Shown here piece by piece: positions 15,889 to 22,862 of a DNA stretch of 42,385 nucleotides. The notes beneath the pieces are model-generated. The model searched no databases. It was not told the origin of the DNA and worked only from the letters and a program-made list of their open reading frames with translations. The DNA is from JBQCEE01 sp051960575 (GTDB lineage: Bacteria > Actinomycetota > Actinomycetes > Mycobacteriales > Jatrophihabitantaceae): contig NZ_JBQCEE010000149.1 in assembly GCF_051960575.1 (NCBI RefSeq), positions 1 through 42,385 on the forward strand, read 5' to 3'. Numbering within the stretch: position 1 is the stretch's first letter; each line of letters starts with the position of its first letter. The position numbers and the translations under genes are program-made.

Positions 15889-16644
15889 TCAGCCCGCCTC
15901 AACGGCCTCGAGCACGTCGTCCGGCACGTCGAAGTTGGCGTAGACGTTCTGCACGTCGTCCGAGTCCTCGAGCGCGTCCACCAGGCGCAGCACCTTGCGG
16001 GCGCCCTCCTCGTCGAGCGGCACCTGCACCGACGGCAGGAACGAGCTGTCCGCCGAGTCGTAGTCGATCCCGGCGTCCTGCAGCGCGGTGCGCACCGACA
16101 CCAGGTCGGTGGCCTCGGAGATGACCTCGAACGAGTCGCCGAGGTCGTTGACCTCCTCGGCGCCCGCGTCGAGCACGGCGGCGAGGACGTCGTCCTCGGT
16201 GCGTCCGTTCTTCGGCACGATCACGACGCCCTTGCGGCTGAACAGGTAGGCGACCGAGCCCGGGTCGGCCATCGAGCCGCCGTTCCGCGTCATCGCGGTG
16301 CGCACGTCGGTGGCCGCGCGGTTGCGGTTGTCGGTGAGGCACTCGATCAGCAGCGCCACGCCGTTCGGGCCGTAGCCCTCGTACATGATCGTCTGCCAGT
16401 CGGCCCCGCCGGCCTCGGCACCCGACCCGCGCTTCACCGCGCGGTCGATGTTGTCGATCGGCACCGAGTTCTTGCGGGCCTTCTGGATGGCGTCGTACAG
16501 CGTCGGGTTGCCGTCGGGGTCACCGCCGCCGGTACGGGCCGCGACCTCGATGTTCTTGATCAGCTTCGCGAAGAGCTTGCCCCGCTTGGCGTCGATGACG
16601 GCCTTCTTGTGCTTGGTCGTCGCCCATTTGGAATGGCCGCTCAT
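15889..16644 (-). CDS. yebC: YebC/PmpR-family protein
   Basis: 251-aa cytosolic protein of the TACO1/YebC family. Recent work links this family to translation of proline-rich stretches, and older work to transcription control. The signature N-terminus MSGHSKWATTKHKKAVIDAKRGKLFAK is present in full. So are NVPIDNIDRAVKRG-like NSVPIDNIDRAVKRG and YEGYGPNGVALLIE. Its ATG overlaps the pdxT stop by 4 nt. In many bacteria yebC directly precedes ruvC; here two unrelated genes intervene. Confidence 0.95.
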   Translation of the reverse strand: MSGHSKWATTKHKKAVIDAKRGKLFAKLIKNIEVAARTGGGDPDGNPTLYDAIQKARKNSVPIDNIDRAVKRGSGAEAGGADWQTIMYEGYGPNGVALLIECLTDNRNRAATDVRTAMTRNGGSMADPGSVAYLFSRKGVVIVPKNGRTEDDVLAAVLDAGAEEVNDLGDSFEVISEATDLVSVRTALQDAGIDYDSADSSFLPSVQVPLDEEGARKVLRLVDALEDSDDVQNVYANFDVPDDVLEAVEAG

Positions 16645-17255
16645 CGGGAATGCCTCACCATCTCGCAGAAGTACGCATGCACCCGCCCGTCGCCGGTCAG
16701 TTCCGGGTGGAACGACGTGGCGAGCAGGTTGCCCTGACGGACGGCGACGATCCTACCTACGGACGCGCCGGTGCTCACCCGCCCGAGCGGCTCGGCCCCC
16801 GGCCCGACCTCCTGCACCCACGGCGCCCGGATGAACACCGACCGCACCGGGCCGCCCTCGATGCCGTCGACCTCGACGTCCTCCTCGAACGAGTCGACCT
16901 GGCGGCCGAAGGCATTGCGCCGCACGGTCATGTCGATGCCGCCGAACGTCGCCTCGAGCGGGTCGCCGCCGTCGTCGACCCGGTCGGCCAGCAGGATCAT
17001 GCCGGCACACGAGCCGTACACCGGCCGGCCCTCCTTGATGAACGCCCGCAGCGGCTCGAGCAGGTCGAAGATGCGGGCCAGCCGCACGATCGTCGTCGAC
17101 TCGCCGCCCGGCAGCACCAGCCCGTCGACCTCGCCGAGCTCGCGCTCACGCCGCACCGGCACCGCGCGGACGCCGACGTCGGTGAGCATGCGCGCGTGCT
17201 CGCGCACGTCACCCTGCAGAGCCAGCACGCCCACCGTGGGCGGCACAGTCGTCAC
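16641..17255 (-). CDS. pdxT: Pyridoxal 5'-phosphate synthase glutaminase subunit PdxT
   Basis: 204-aa class I glutaminase that supplies ammonia to PdxS. GVLALQGDVREH is the family N-terminus, LPGGESTTI binds glutamine, and Cys in VYGSCAGMILLA is the nucleophile. FHPELTGDGRVHAYF carries the His-Glu of the triad. The GTG at 17255 (VTTVPPTVG) is chosen. An open extension to 17318 is rejected because it is made of the upstream 48-bp repeat. Unlike the usual tight pdxS-pdxT pair, 149 nt separate the genes, filled by two repeat copies. Confidence 0.94.
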   Translation of the reverse strand: MTTVPPTVGVLALQGDVREHARMLTDVGVRAVPVRRERELGEVDGLVLPGGESTTIVRLARIFDLLEPLRAFIKEGRPVYGSCAGMILLADRVDDGGDPLEATFGGIDMTVRRNAFGRQVDSFEEDVEVDGIEGGPVRSVFIRAPWVQEVGPGAEPLGRVSTGASVGRIVAVRQGNLLATSFHPELTGDGRVHAYFCEMVRHSR

Positions 17256-17276
17256 GCTGCTCCCTCTCGTCCCGCC

Positions 17277-17324
17277 GATCGTGTGCAGGACGCGCGGCAT
17301 CGTGCGCGCGCCGTGCACAAGGTC
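17277..17324. repeat. 48-bp palindromic element, copy A1
   Basis: Starts GATCGTGTGCAGGACGCGC and ends with the imperfect complement (TGCACAAGGTC at the 3' end); arms of 19 nt with 4 mismatches and a 10-nt centre. It lies just upstream of pdxT. It forms a pair with A2, offset 62 bp, spacer 17325-17338. Confidence 0.85.
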
Positions 17325-17338
17325 GACATCACCGCGCC

Positions 17339-17386
17339 GATCGTGTGCAGGACGCGCAGCATCGTACGCGCGTCCTGCACAAGATC
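17339..17386. repeat. 48-bp palindromic element, copy A2
   Basis: Best palindrome of the family: arms 17339-17357 and 17368-17386 match at 18 of 19 positions around a 10-nt centre. It lies 18 nt beyond the pdxS stop, where it could also act as an attenuator between pdxS and pdxT. Confidence 0.88.
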
Positions 17387-17404
17387 CGGATGCGGCGGAT
17401 CCGC

Positions 17405-18301
17405 CTACCAGCCGCGCTCGGCCAGGCGGTGCGGCTGCGGGATGTCGTCGACGTTGATGCCGACCATCGCCTCGCCGAGGCCGCGCGAGACCTTGGCGAT
17501 GACGTCGGGGTCGTCGTGGAACGTCGTGGCCTGCACGATCGCCGACGCGCGCTGCGCCGGGTTGCCGGACTTGAAGATGCCGGAACCGACGAAGACGCCC
17601 TCGGCGCCGAGTTGCATCATCATCGCGGCGTCGGCGGGGGTGGCGATGCCGCCGGCGGTGAACAGCACGACGGGGAGCTTGCCGAGCTCGGCGACCTCGC
17701 GGACGAGCTCGAAGGGCGCCTGCAGCTCCTTGGCGGCGACGAAGAGCTCGTCGGGCGAGAGGTTCTGCAGGCGGCGGATCTCGGCACGGATGGTGCGCAT
17801 GTGCGTGGTGGCGTTCGAGACGTCACCGGTGCCGGCCTCGCCCTTCGAGCGGATCATCGCCGCGCCCTCGGTGATGCGCCGCAGCGCCTCACCGAGATTG
17901 GTGGCGCCGCAGACGAACGGCACGGTGAACTGCCACTTGTCGATGTGGTGCGCGTAGTCGGCCGGGGTCAGCACCTCGGACTCGTCGATGTAGTCGACGC
18001 CGAGCGACTGCAGCACCTGCGCCTCGACGAAGTGGCCGATGCGCGCCTTGGCCATGACGGGGATCGAGACGGCATTGATGATGCCGTCGATCATGTCGGG
18101 GTCGCTCATGCGCGCGACCCCGCCCTGCGCGCGGATGTCGGCGGGCACGCGCTCGAGGGCCATGACCGCGACGGCCCCGGCGTCCTCGGCGATCTTCGCC
18201 TGCTCGGCGTCGACGACGTCCATGATGACGCCGCCCTTGAGCATCTCGGCCATGCCGCGCTTCACGCGGGCGGTGCCGACCTCAACCTGCTGTTCGGACA
18301 T
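17405..18301 (-). CDS. pdxS: Pyridoxal 5'-phosphate synthase lyase subunit PdxS
   Basis: 298-aa (beta/alpha)8 synthase making PLP from ribose 5-phosphate, glyceraldehyde 3-phosphate and ammonia delivered by PdxT. Nearly the whole sequence is conserved: GVIMDVVDAEQAKIAEDAGA, MAKARIGHFVEAQVLQ (with an active-site Lys), YIDESEVLTPAD and the phosphate-binding FTAGGIATPADAAMM. The C-terminal GEAMVGIN is typical. The ATG at 18301 (MSEQQVEVG) is chosen because TAGACT lies 6 nt upstream; a GTG at 18307 would leave no room for a promoter. Confidence 0.96.
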   Translation of the reverse strand: MSEQQVEVGTARVKRGMAEMLKGGVIMDVVDAEQAKIAEDAGAVAVMALERVPADIRAQGGVARMSDPDMIDGIINAVSIPVMAKARIGHFVEAQVLQSLGVDYIDESEVLTPADYAHHIDKWQFTVPFVCGATNLGEALRRITEGAAMIRSKGEAGTGDVSNATTHMRTIRAEIRRLQNLSPDELFVAAKELQAPFELVREVAELGKLPVVLFTAGGIATPADAAMMMQLGAEGVFVGSGIFKSGNPAQRASAIVQATTFHDDPDVIAKVSRGLGEAMVGINVDDIPQPHRLAERGW

Positions 18302-18307
18302 GCCCAC

Positions 18308-18313
18308 AGTCTA
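18308..18313 (-). promoter_or_regulatory. -10 box, predicted leaderless promoter of pdxS
   Basis: TAGACT on the minus strand ends 6 nt before the pdxS ATG. No ribosome-binding site is seen, consistent with a leaderless message. The 63-nt gap to the DUF3048 gene holds nothing else. Confidence 0.45.
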
Positions 18314-18364
18314 CGGACGGCCGCACCCTGCATCCGCCGCGCGAGGGTGAAGCTGTGCGCGGGC

Positions 18365-19441
18365 TCAGCCGCTGACGGCGACACCCTTGCGGATGAGGAC
18401 GACCCAGCTGTTGCCGGGCGCGAGCGGGATGCGCTTGCCGTTCACGGTGAAGGTGGTGCCCTTCTTCGGTCCGGGGCGCGACCACGTGCCGTCGATGCGC
18501 TTCCCGCCGCGGAAGATGGAGACCGGCCCCGACCCGACGGTGAAGGTGTACTGCGACGGGTTGCCGGCGATGTCGGTGTCCTGCGGGTGCGACACCACGC
18601 GGCAGGACTGCACGATGAGGTTCGTCGTCGCGACCGGGACGCCGGCGGCGGTGTACTGGCGCTGGCCGTCGATGTAGCGGACGTACTTCTTGAGCTTCGG
18701 GTCGTAGCGGAACTCGACCGCCGTGCCGTTGCTGTACGAGCCGGTGACGACCGTCCGGACGTCGGTGCCCGTGGAGGTGCGGAAGCCGGCGATCGACGGG
18801 CTGAAGGTCCAGCCGATGTTCTGCGCGTAGGGCGTCTTGATGTGCGCGGAGACCTGCGCGACGTCCAGGACGAGGTTCACGTAGCCGTGGTCGTTGTCGT
18901 GCGGCTGTCGCGAGTAGTAGGCCCGTCCGGCGTCGTTGCTCCAGCTCTGGATGCCCGACCGGTTCAGCAGCGGCAGCGAGTCGTGGGCGCCACCGGAGTA
19001 GGCCTCGGTGATCTTGCCGAACTGCAGCAGCAGCTCGGGATCGCTCGGCCGCGTGCTGCGGACGTAGCCGACCTGGTTCGGCACGGTGGTGGCGAAGACC
19101 GCCGCGAGGCGGGTCAGCCCGCCCTCGACCGCCTCGATGTAGACGATGTCGGCCTTGTCGATGTTGACCTGCGGTCGGCCGTTGACGCTGTCGTCGACCT
19201 TGACCACCACGACCCGGTGCTTCGGCACGCCACCGATCCCGGTGAACGGGTTGGTCGCGGGACCGGGCGCCGGTGCCGGCGCGCTGCTGGACGAGGACGC
19301 CGAGCTGGGCGCCGACGACGGTACCGACGACGACGGCGCCGACTTGCCACCACCGCCGCCGCAGGCGGTCAGCGCCAGGGCGGCGCCGGTGAGCGTGGTG
19401 GCGACGGTCACGGGCAACCGGCGGCGGGGGGACGAGATCAA
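18365..19441 (-). CDS. DUF3048 lipoprotein
   Basis: 358-aa exported lipoprotein. The signal peptide ends in the lipobox LALTACGG, so Cys27 should be diacylated by Lgt (encoded at 41 kb). A Ser/Ala/Pro linker (residues 30-65) leads to the DUF3048 domain: VVVVKVDDSVNGRPQVNIDKAD, YIEAVEGGLTRLAAVF, VGYVRSTRPSDPELL and NDHGYVNL. A C-terminal beta-rich part (YTFTVGSGPVSIFRGGKRIDGTW) follows. The family occurs in Gram-positive envelopes and its activity is not established. Its start overlaps the LemA-like gene by 4 nt. The pair follows the PIM genes, suggesting an envelope role. Confidence 0.88.
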   Translation of the reverse strand: MISSPRRRLPVTVATTLTGAALALTACGGGGGKSAPSSSVPSSAPSSASSSSSAPAPAPGPATNPFTGIGGVPKHRVVVVKVDDSVNGRPQVNIDKADIVYIEAVEGGLTRLAAVFATTVPNQVGYVRSTRPSDPELLLQFGKITEAYSGGAHDSLPLLNRSGIQSWSNDAGRAYYSRQPHDNDHGYVNLVLDVAQVSAHIKTPYAQNIGWTFSPSIAGFRTSTGTDVRTVVTGSYSNGTAVEFRYDPKLKKYVRYIDGQRQYTAAGVPVATTNLIVQSCRVVSHPQDTDIAGNPSQYTFTVGSGPVSIFRGGKRIDGTWSRPGPKKGTTFTVNGKRIPLAPGNSWVVLIRKGVAVSG

Positions 19442-19980
19442 GGGTGGTTCCTCCGTGGAGCGGCCGGCACGCTGTCGTCGATGTCGAAGAAGTCGGGAAG
19501 GTCGCGGCGTCCCGCAAGCCTAAGCAGCCGCGGCAGCCGGCGCCCGCGTAGCGACCGCGTGTCGCGCACCGCGTCGTTGTAGAAGCGGCGCGCGATCTGC
19601 ACCCGGGCGGCAGCCTCCCGCAGTTCCGCGTCGGCGTCGGCCGCCAACGTGGGGCCGTCGGCCTCGAGGAGGTCGAGCAGGGCGCGGCCGACCTGGTTCT
19701 CGACGCCCTCGCGGCCGAGTCCGTCGACGTCGCGGGCAGCCAGCGCCGAGCCCGCCAGCTCGGCGAGCCGCGTCCGCTCGGCCGGCGGCAGCCCGCCGGT
19801 CGGTGTCTCGGCGACGTGCAGCAGCGCGGCGTCACGGCGCACCAGTTGGGCGTCGAGCGCGGCCTGCGCCGCGTCGACCCGGGCGTGCAGGCGGTCGAGC
19901 CGGGTGATGGTGAAGGTGACCCACGACGTCAGGAGCACGGCCACCAGCACGGCGAGCACGAGCCAGACGACGGTGGGCAT
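19438..19980 (-). CDS. LemA-like membrane protein
   Basis: 180-aa protein with one N-terminal membrane helix (VVWLVLAVLVAVLLTSWVTFTI). A helical region follows whose pattern LDRLHARVDAAQAALDAQLVRRDA matches the LemA fold. Near the C-terminus is ARRFYNDAVRDTRSLRGR, resembling the LemA segment RRYYN-x-x-V, but the usual downstream Asn and FP are lost. It is therefore a divergent LemA-type protein or an analogue. In M. tuberculosis a membrane-protein gene (Rv2609c) holds the position after pimA. TACGGT 6 nt before the ATG suggests its own leaderless promoter. Confidence 0.65.
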   Translation of the reverse strand: MPTVVWLVLAVLVAVLLTSWVTFTITRLDRLHARVDAAQAALDAQLVRRDAALLHVAETPTGGLPPAERTRLAELAGSALAARDVDGLGREGVENQVGRALLDLLEADGPTLAADADAELREAAARVQIARRFYNDAVRDTRSLRGRRLPRLLRLAGRRDLPDFFDIDDSVPAAPRRNHP

Positions 19981-19986
19981 CCGAGC

Positions 19987-19992
19987 ACCGTA
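19987..19992 (-). promoter_or_regulatory. -10 box, predicted leaderless promoter
   Basis: TACGGT on the minus strand lies 6 nt before the ATG of the LemA-like gene, in the 24-nt gap after pimA. It would let the LemA-like/DUF3048 pair be expressed apart from the PIM operon. Confidence 0.4.
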
Positions 19993-20004
19993 AGCGCCGA
20001 AGCG

Positions 20005-21138
20005 TCAGGCGACGATCCCGGCTCCGGCAATCGCCAGTTCGTACACCCGCAGGATCTGCGTGACGATCACGTCCCAGTCGTACGGGGCGACGGCGGCGCG
20101 GCCGGCTGCGACGAGCCGGGCGCGCAGGTCGGCGTCGTCGAGCACCGTGCGCAACGCGCCGGCCAGCGCGTCGGGGTCGCCGGTGGTGAACAGCTGCCCC
20201 GCGGTCCCGCCGCCGAGCACGCGCCGGAACGCGTCGATGTCGCTCGCGACGATCGCGGTGCCGGCGGCCATCGCCTCGAGCAGGATGATGCCGAAGCTCT
20301 CCTGCCCGGTGTTGGGCGCGCAGTAGACGTCGATGCTGCGCAGCAGCCCGGCCTTGTCGGCCTCGCTCACCTGTCCGAGCAGATCGACACGGGCGGAGAG
20401 GGCCGGAGACAGCTGGTCACGGAAGGCCTCGGCCTCGCCACGGCCGGCCACGACCAGCCGCAGGCCGGGACGCTCGGGCACGAGCCGCTCGAGCGCGGCG
20501 ACCAGGATCTCCATACCCTTGCGCGGCTCGTCGTAGCGGCCGATGAAGCCGATCGTGCCGCCCTCGCGCGGGTAGCCGGCGAGCGGCACGGCCTGCCGGT
20601 AGTGCTCGACGGCGACACCGTTCGGGATGACGACCGCATCACCACCGAGATGTTCCACGAGCACCTTGCGCGCGGCCGGCGAGACGGCGATGCGTCCGCT
20701 CAGCTTCTCGAGGAACGGCTGCAGCACCGTGTCGAACATCGACAGGAAGCGCGACCGCACGGTGGCCGCGTGGAAGGTCGCGACCAGCGGCCCGTCGTGG
20801 ATCATGCAGGTCAGCAGCGACAGGCTCGGCGGTGCCGGTTCGTGCACGTGCACGACGTCGAACTCGCCGTCCTTGAGCCAGCGCCGCACCCGGGCGGCCG
20901 ACACCATGCCGAACTGCAGCCGGGCGACCGACCCGTTGTACGGGATCGGCACGGCCTTGCCGGCGACGACCACGTAGGGCGGCAGCGTCGGGTCGTCGTC
21001 GGCGTCGGAGGTGTCGCCGGGGGCGAGCACCGACACGGCGTGGCCGAGGGCGAGCAGCTTCTCGGCGAGGTCGCGCACGTGCGCCTGGACGCCGCCGGGG
21101 ATGTCCCACGAGTAGGGGCAGACGATGCCGATGCGCAC
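20005..21138 (-). CDS. pimA: Phosphatidyl-myo-inositol mannosyltransferase PimA
   Basis: 377-aa GT-B, GT4-family enzyme that moves mannose from GDP-mannose to position 2 of phosphatidylinositol at the inner membrane face, the first step of PIM synthesis. The N-terminal domain has IGIVCPYSWDIPGGVQAHVRDLA and VVHVHEPAPPSLSLL. The C-terminal nucleotide-sugar domain has GRYDEPRKGMEILVAAL and PNTGQESFGIILLEAMAAG (the E-x7-E motif). The GTG at 21138 lies one base after the patA stop. This gene order is as in Mycobacterium. Confidence 0.95.
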   Translation of the reverse strand: MRIGIVCPYSWDIPGGVQAHVRDLAEKLLALGHAVSVLAPGDTSDADDDPTLPPYVVVAGKAVPIPYNGSVARLQFGMVSAARVRRWLKDGEFDVVHVHEPAPPSLSLLTCMIHDGPLVATFHAATVRSRFLSMFDTVLQPFLEKLSGRIAVSPAARKVLVEHLGGDAVVIPNGVAVEHYRQAVPLAGYPREGGTIGFIGRYDEPRKGMEILVAALERLVPERPGLRLVVAGRGEAEAFRDQLSPALSARVDLLGQVSEADKAGLLRSIDVYCAPNTGQESFGIILLEAMAAGTAIVASDIDAFRRVLGGGTAGQLFTTGDPDALAGALRTVLDDADLRARLVAAGRAAVAPYDWDVIVTQILRVYELAIAGAGIVA

Positions 21139-21139
21139 G

Positions 21140-22084
21140 TCAGGCCCGCGGACGTGCGGCGGCGACCCGGGCGGCCGCGCGGGGTGAGAGGTCGGCCAGC
21201 CAGAGCTTCTGCAGCATGTGCCAGTCGACCGGGTGCGCCTTGATCTCACGGGCGAAGAAGTCGGCGAGCTGCTGGGTGGCCAGCCGCACCTGCTCGCCGA
21301 GCCCGGTGTCCGGCAGGTCGAGCGGCGGCGCGATCGTCTGGCCCCAGCCGTCACGGGTGTACCAGACGTGCACCGGCAGCAGCGCCGCGCCGGTGCGGGC
21401 GGCGAGCAGCGCGGGGCCGGGCGGCATGCGCGTGGGCTCACCGAAGAAGTCGACCTCGACACCGTGCCGCGAGAGGTCGCGGTCGGCGAGCAGGCAGACG
21501 ACCTTGTTGGCCCGCAGCCGGTCGGCGAGCACGTCGAGCGGCGGGCGCTCCCCACCGGTGAGCGCGATGATCTCGAAGCCGAGGCTCTCGCGGTACTCGA
21601 CGAACCGCCGGAACAGCGACTCGGGCTTGAGCCGCTCGGCGACGGTCGTGAACGGCCCGTGCCGCTGGACGAGCCACACGCCGGCGACGTCCCAGTTGCC
21701 CGAGTGCGGCAGGGCGAGCACCGTACCGCGCCCGCGCTCGAGTGCTGCGTCCAGGTGCTCGGTACCGACGGTCGTGGTGCCGGCCTTCGCGGCGACCTCG
21801 CGCAGATCCATCTTCGGCAGGCGGAAGGTCTCGAGCCAGTAGCGCGAGTACGAGCGCAACGCGTCGCCGACGTAGGCGTCCATGAGCAGTTCGGAGACGT
21901 CCGGCCCGAGCACGCGGCGCAGGTTCTTCCGCAGCTGCTGGGCGCCCGGCCCGTTGCGCACCGTCGCGGCGTCCGCCCCCGCCTGGAACCAGCGTTCGCT
22001 CAGCGGGCGCGGCACGGACTTGATGGCGCCCCATCCGGCGGCGTAGCCGAGGTCGACGGCGCGACCGCGGGCGCGCTCGAACAT
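21140..22084 (-). CDS. patA: Phosphatidylinositol mannoside acyltransferase
   Basis: 314-aa LpxL/HtrB-type acyltransferase that acylates the mannose added by PimA. The catalytic HX4D is in LALPHSGNWDVAGVW. ERLKPESLFRRFVEYRESLGFE and the acceptor motif RMPPGPALLAARTGAALLPV are also conserved. It acts at the cytoplasmic membrane face without obvious transmembrane helices. The ATG shares one base with the pgsA stop (TGATG). Confidence 0.94.
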   Translation of the reverse strand: MFERARGRAVDLGYAAGWGAIKSVPRPLSERWFQAGADAATVRNGPGAQQLRKNLRRVLGPDVSELLMDAYVGDALRSYSRYWLETFRLPKMDLREVAAKAGTTTVGTEHLDAALERGRGTVLALPHSGNWDVAGVWLVQRHGPFTTVAERLKPESLFRRFVEYRESLGFEIIALTGGERPPLDVLADRLRANKVVCLLADRDLSRHGVEVDFFGEPTRMPPGPALLAARTGAALLPVHVWYTRDGWGQTIAPPLDLPDTGLGEQVRLATQQLADFFAREIKAHPVDWHMLQKLWLADLSPRAAARVAAARPRA

Positions 22085-22713
22085 CAGCCGACCGGTGCGC
22101 GGTCGAGCGCCCGCGACTGCTGGTACACCGTCGCGAAACGCTGCCACACCGTGATCGTGGACGCCGCGACGAGCAGCCAGAGCGCGACGGCGAGGATCGC
22201 CTTCGGGCCGAACAGGCCGGTGAAGCCCGCGCCGACGAGCACGACGATCAGCCGCTCGGCCCGTTCGGCGATGCCGACGGTGGCGGTGAGCCCGGCGCCC
22301 TCGGCGCGGGCGCGGATGTAGGACGTGAGCGCGCCGAGCACCAGGCAGAGCAGGGCGGCGAGCAGCATCCAGCGGTCGTGCCGCAGGCCGTAGTACCAGG
22401 CCAGCGCGCCGAAGATGGCGGCGTCGGCGACCCGGTCGCAGGACGAGTCGAGCACGCCGCCGAACTTCGTCGGCCGGCCGCTCGCGCGGGCGACCGCACC
22501 GTCGAGCATGTCCATCAGCACGCACAGGGTGATCAGCAGCGAACCGAGGAAGAACCAGTGCGGGCCCTTCGGGTAGAAGATCGCCGCGAACAGGACGACG
22601 CCGATGGTGCCCGTGACGGTGATGGCGTTCGGGCTCACGCCCTTGCGGGCCAGCGAGGTGCCCACCGGGGTGAGGGCTCGCGAGATCGCGTCACGACCGA
22701 GGATGTTCAGCAC
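22084..22713 (-). CDS. pgsA: Phosphatidylinositol phosphate synthase (CDP-alcohol phosphotransferase)
   Basis: 209-aa membrane enzyme joining CDP-diacylglycerol to inositol phosphate; first gene of the PIM operon. The CDP-alcohol phosphotransferase motif is complete: MDMLDGAVARASGRPTKFG then GVLDSSCDRVADA, with the expected Asp residues. About six membrane helices follow. The GTG at 22713 encodes VLNILGRDAISR, the usual N-terminus. Inositol-specific use is inferred from the patA/pimA neighbours and resemblance to PgsA1. The 149-nt divergent gap to the EF-G-like gene shows no clear operator. Confidence 0.92.
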   Translation of the reverse strand: MLNILGRDAISRALTPVGTSLARKGVSPNAITVTGTIGVVLFAAIFYPKGPHWFFLGSLLITLCVLMDMLDGAVARASGRPTKFGGVLDSSCDRVADAAIFGALAWYYGLRHDRWMLLAALLCLVLGALTSYIRARAEGAGLTATVGIAERAERLIVVLVGAGFTGLFGPKAILAVALWLLVAASTITVWQRFATVYQQSRALDRAPVG

Positions 22714-22862
22714 GCGGCGTTGATTCCGTTTCCGTCCGGGGGCTCGAGGATACCGGGTGCGCTCCGGGCCGCCCCGGGATCGACCGTTTGTCAAGCCTTG
22801 TCCACCTGACCGGTGCGGGTGTCGAATGCCTGAAACCTCTTCCAACTCGGGGGGACACCCGT

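Noticed and set aside
17256..17318. N-terminal extension of PdxT to a GTG at 17318
   Set aside because: The added residues are encoded by palindrome A1 and match no PdxT N-terminus.
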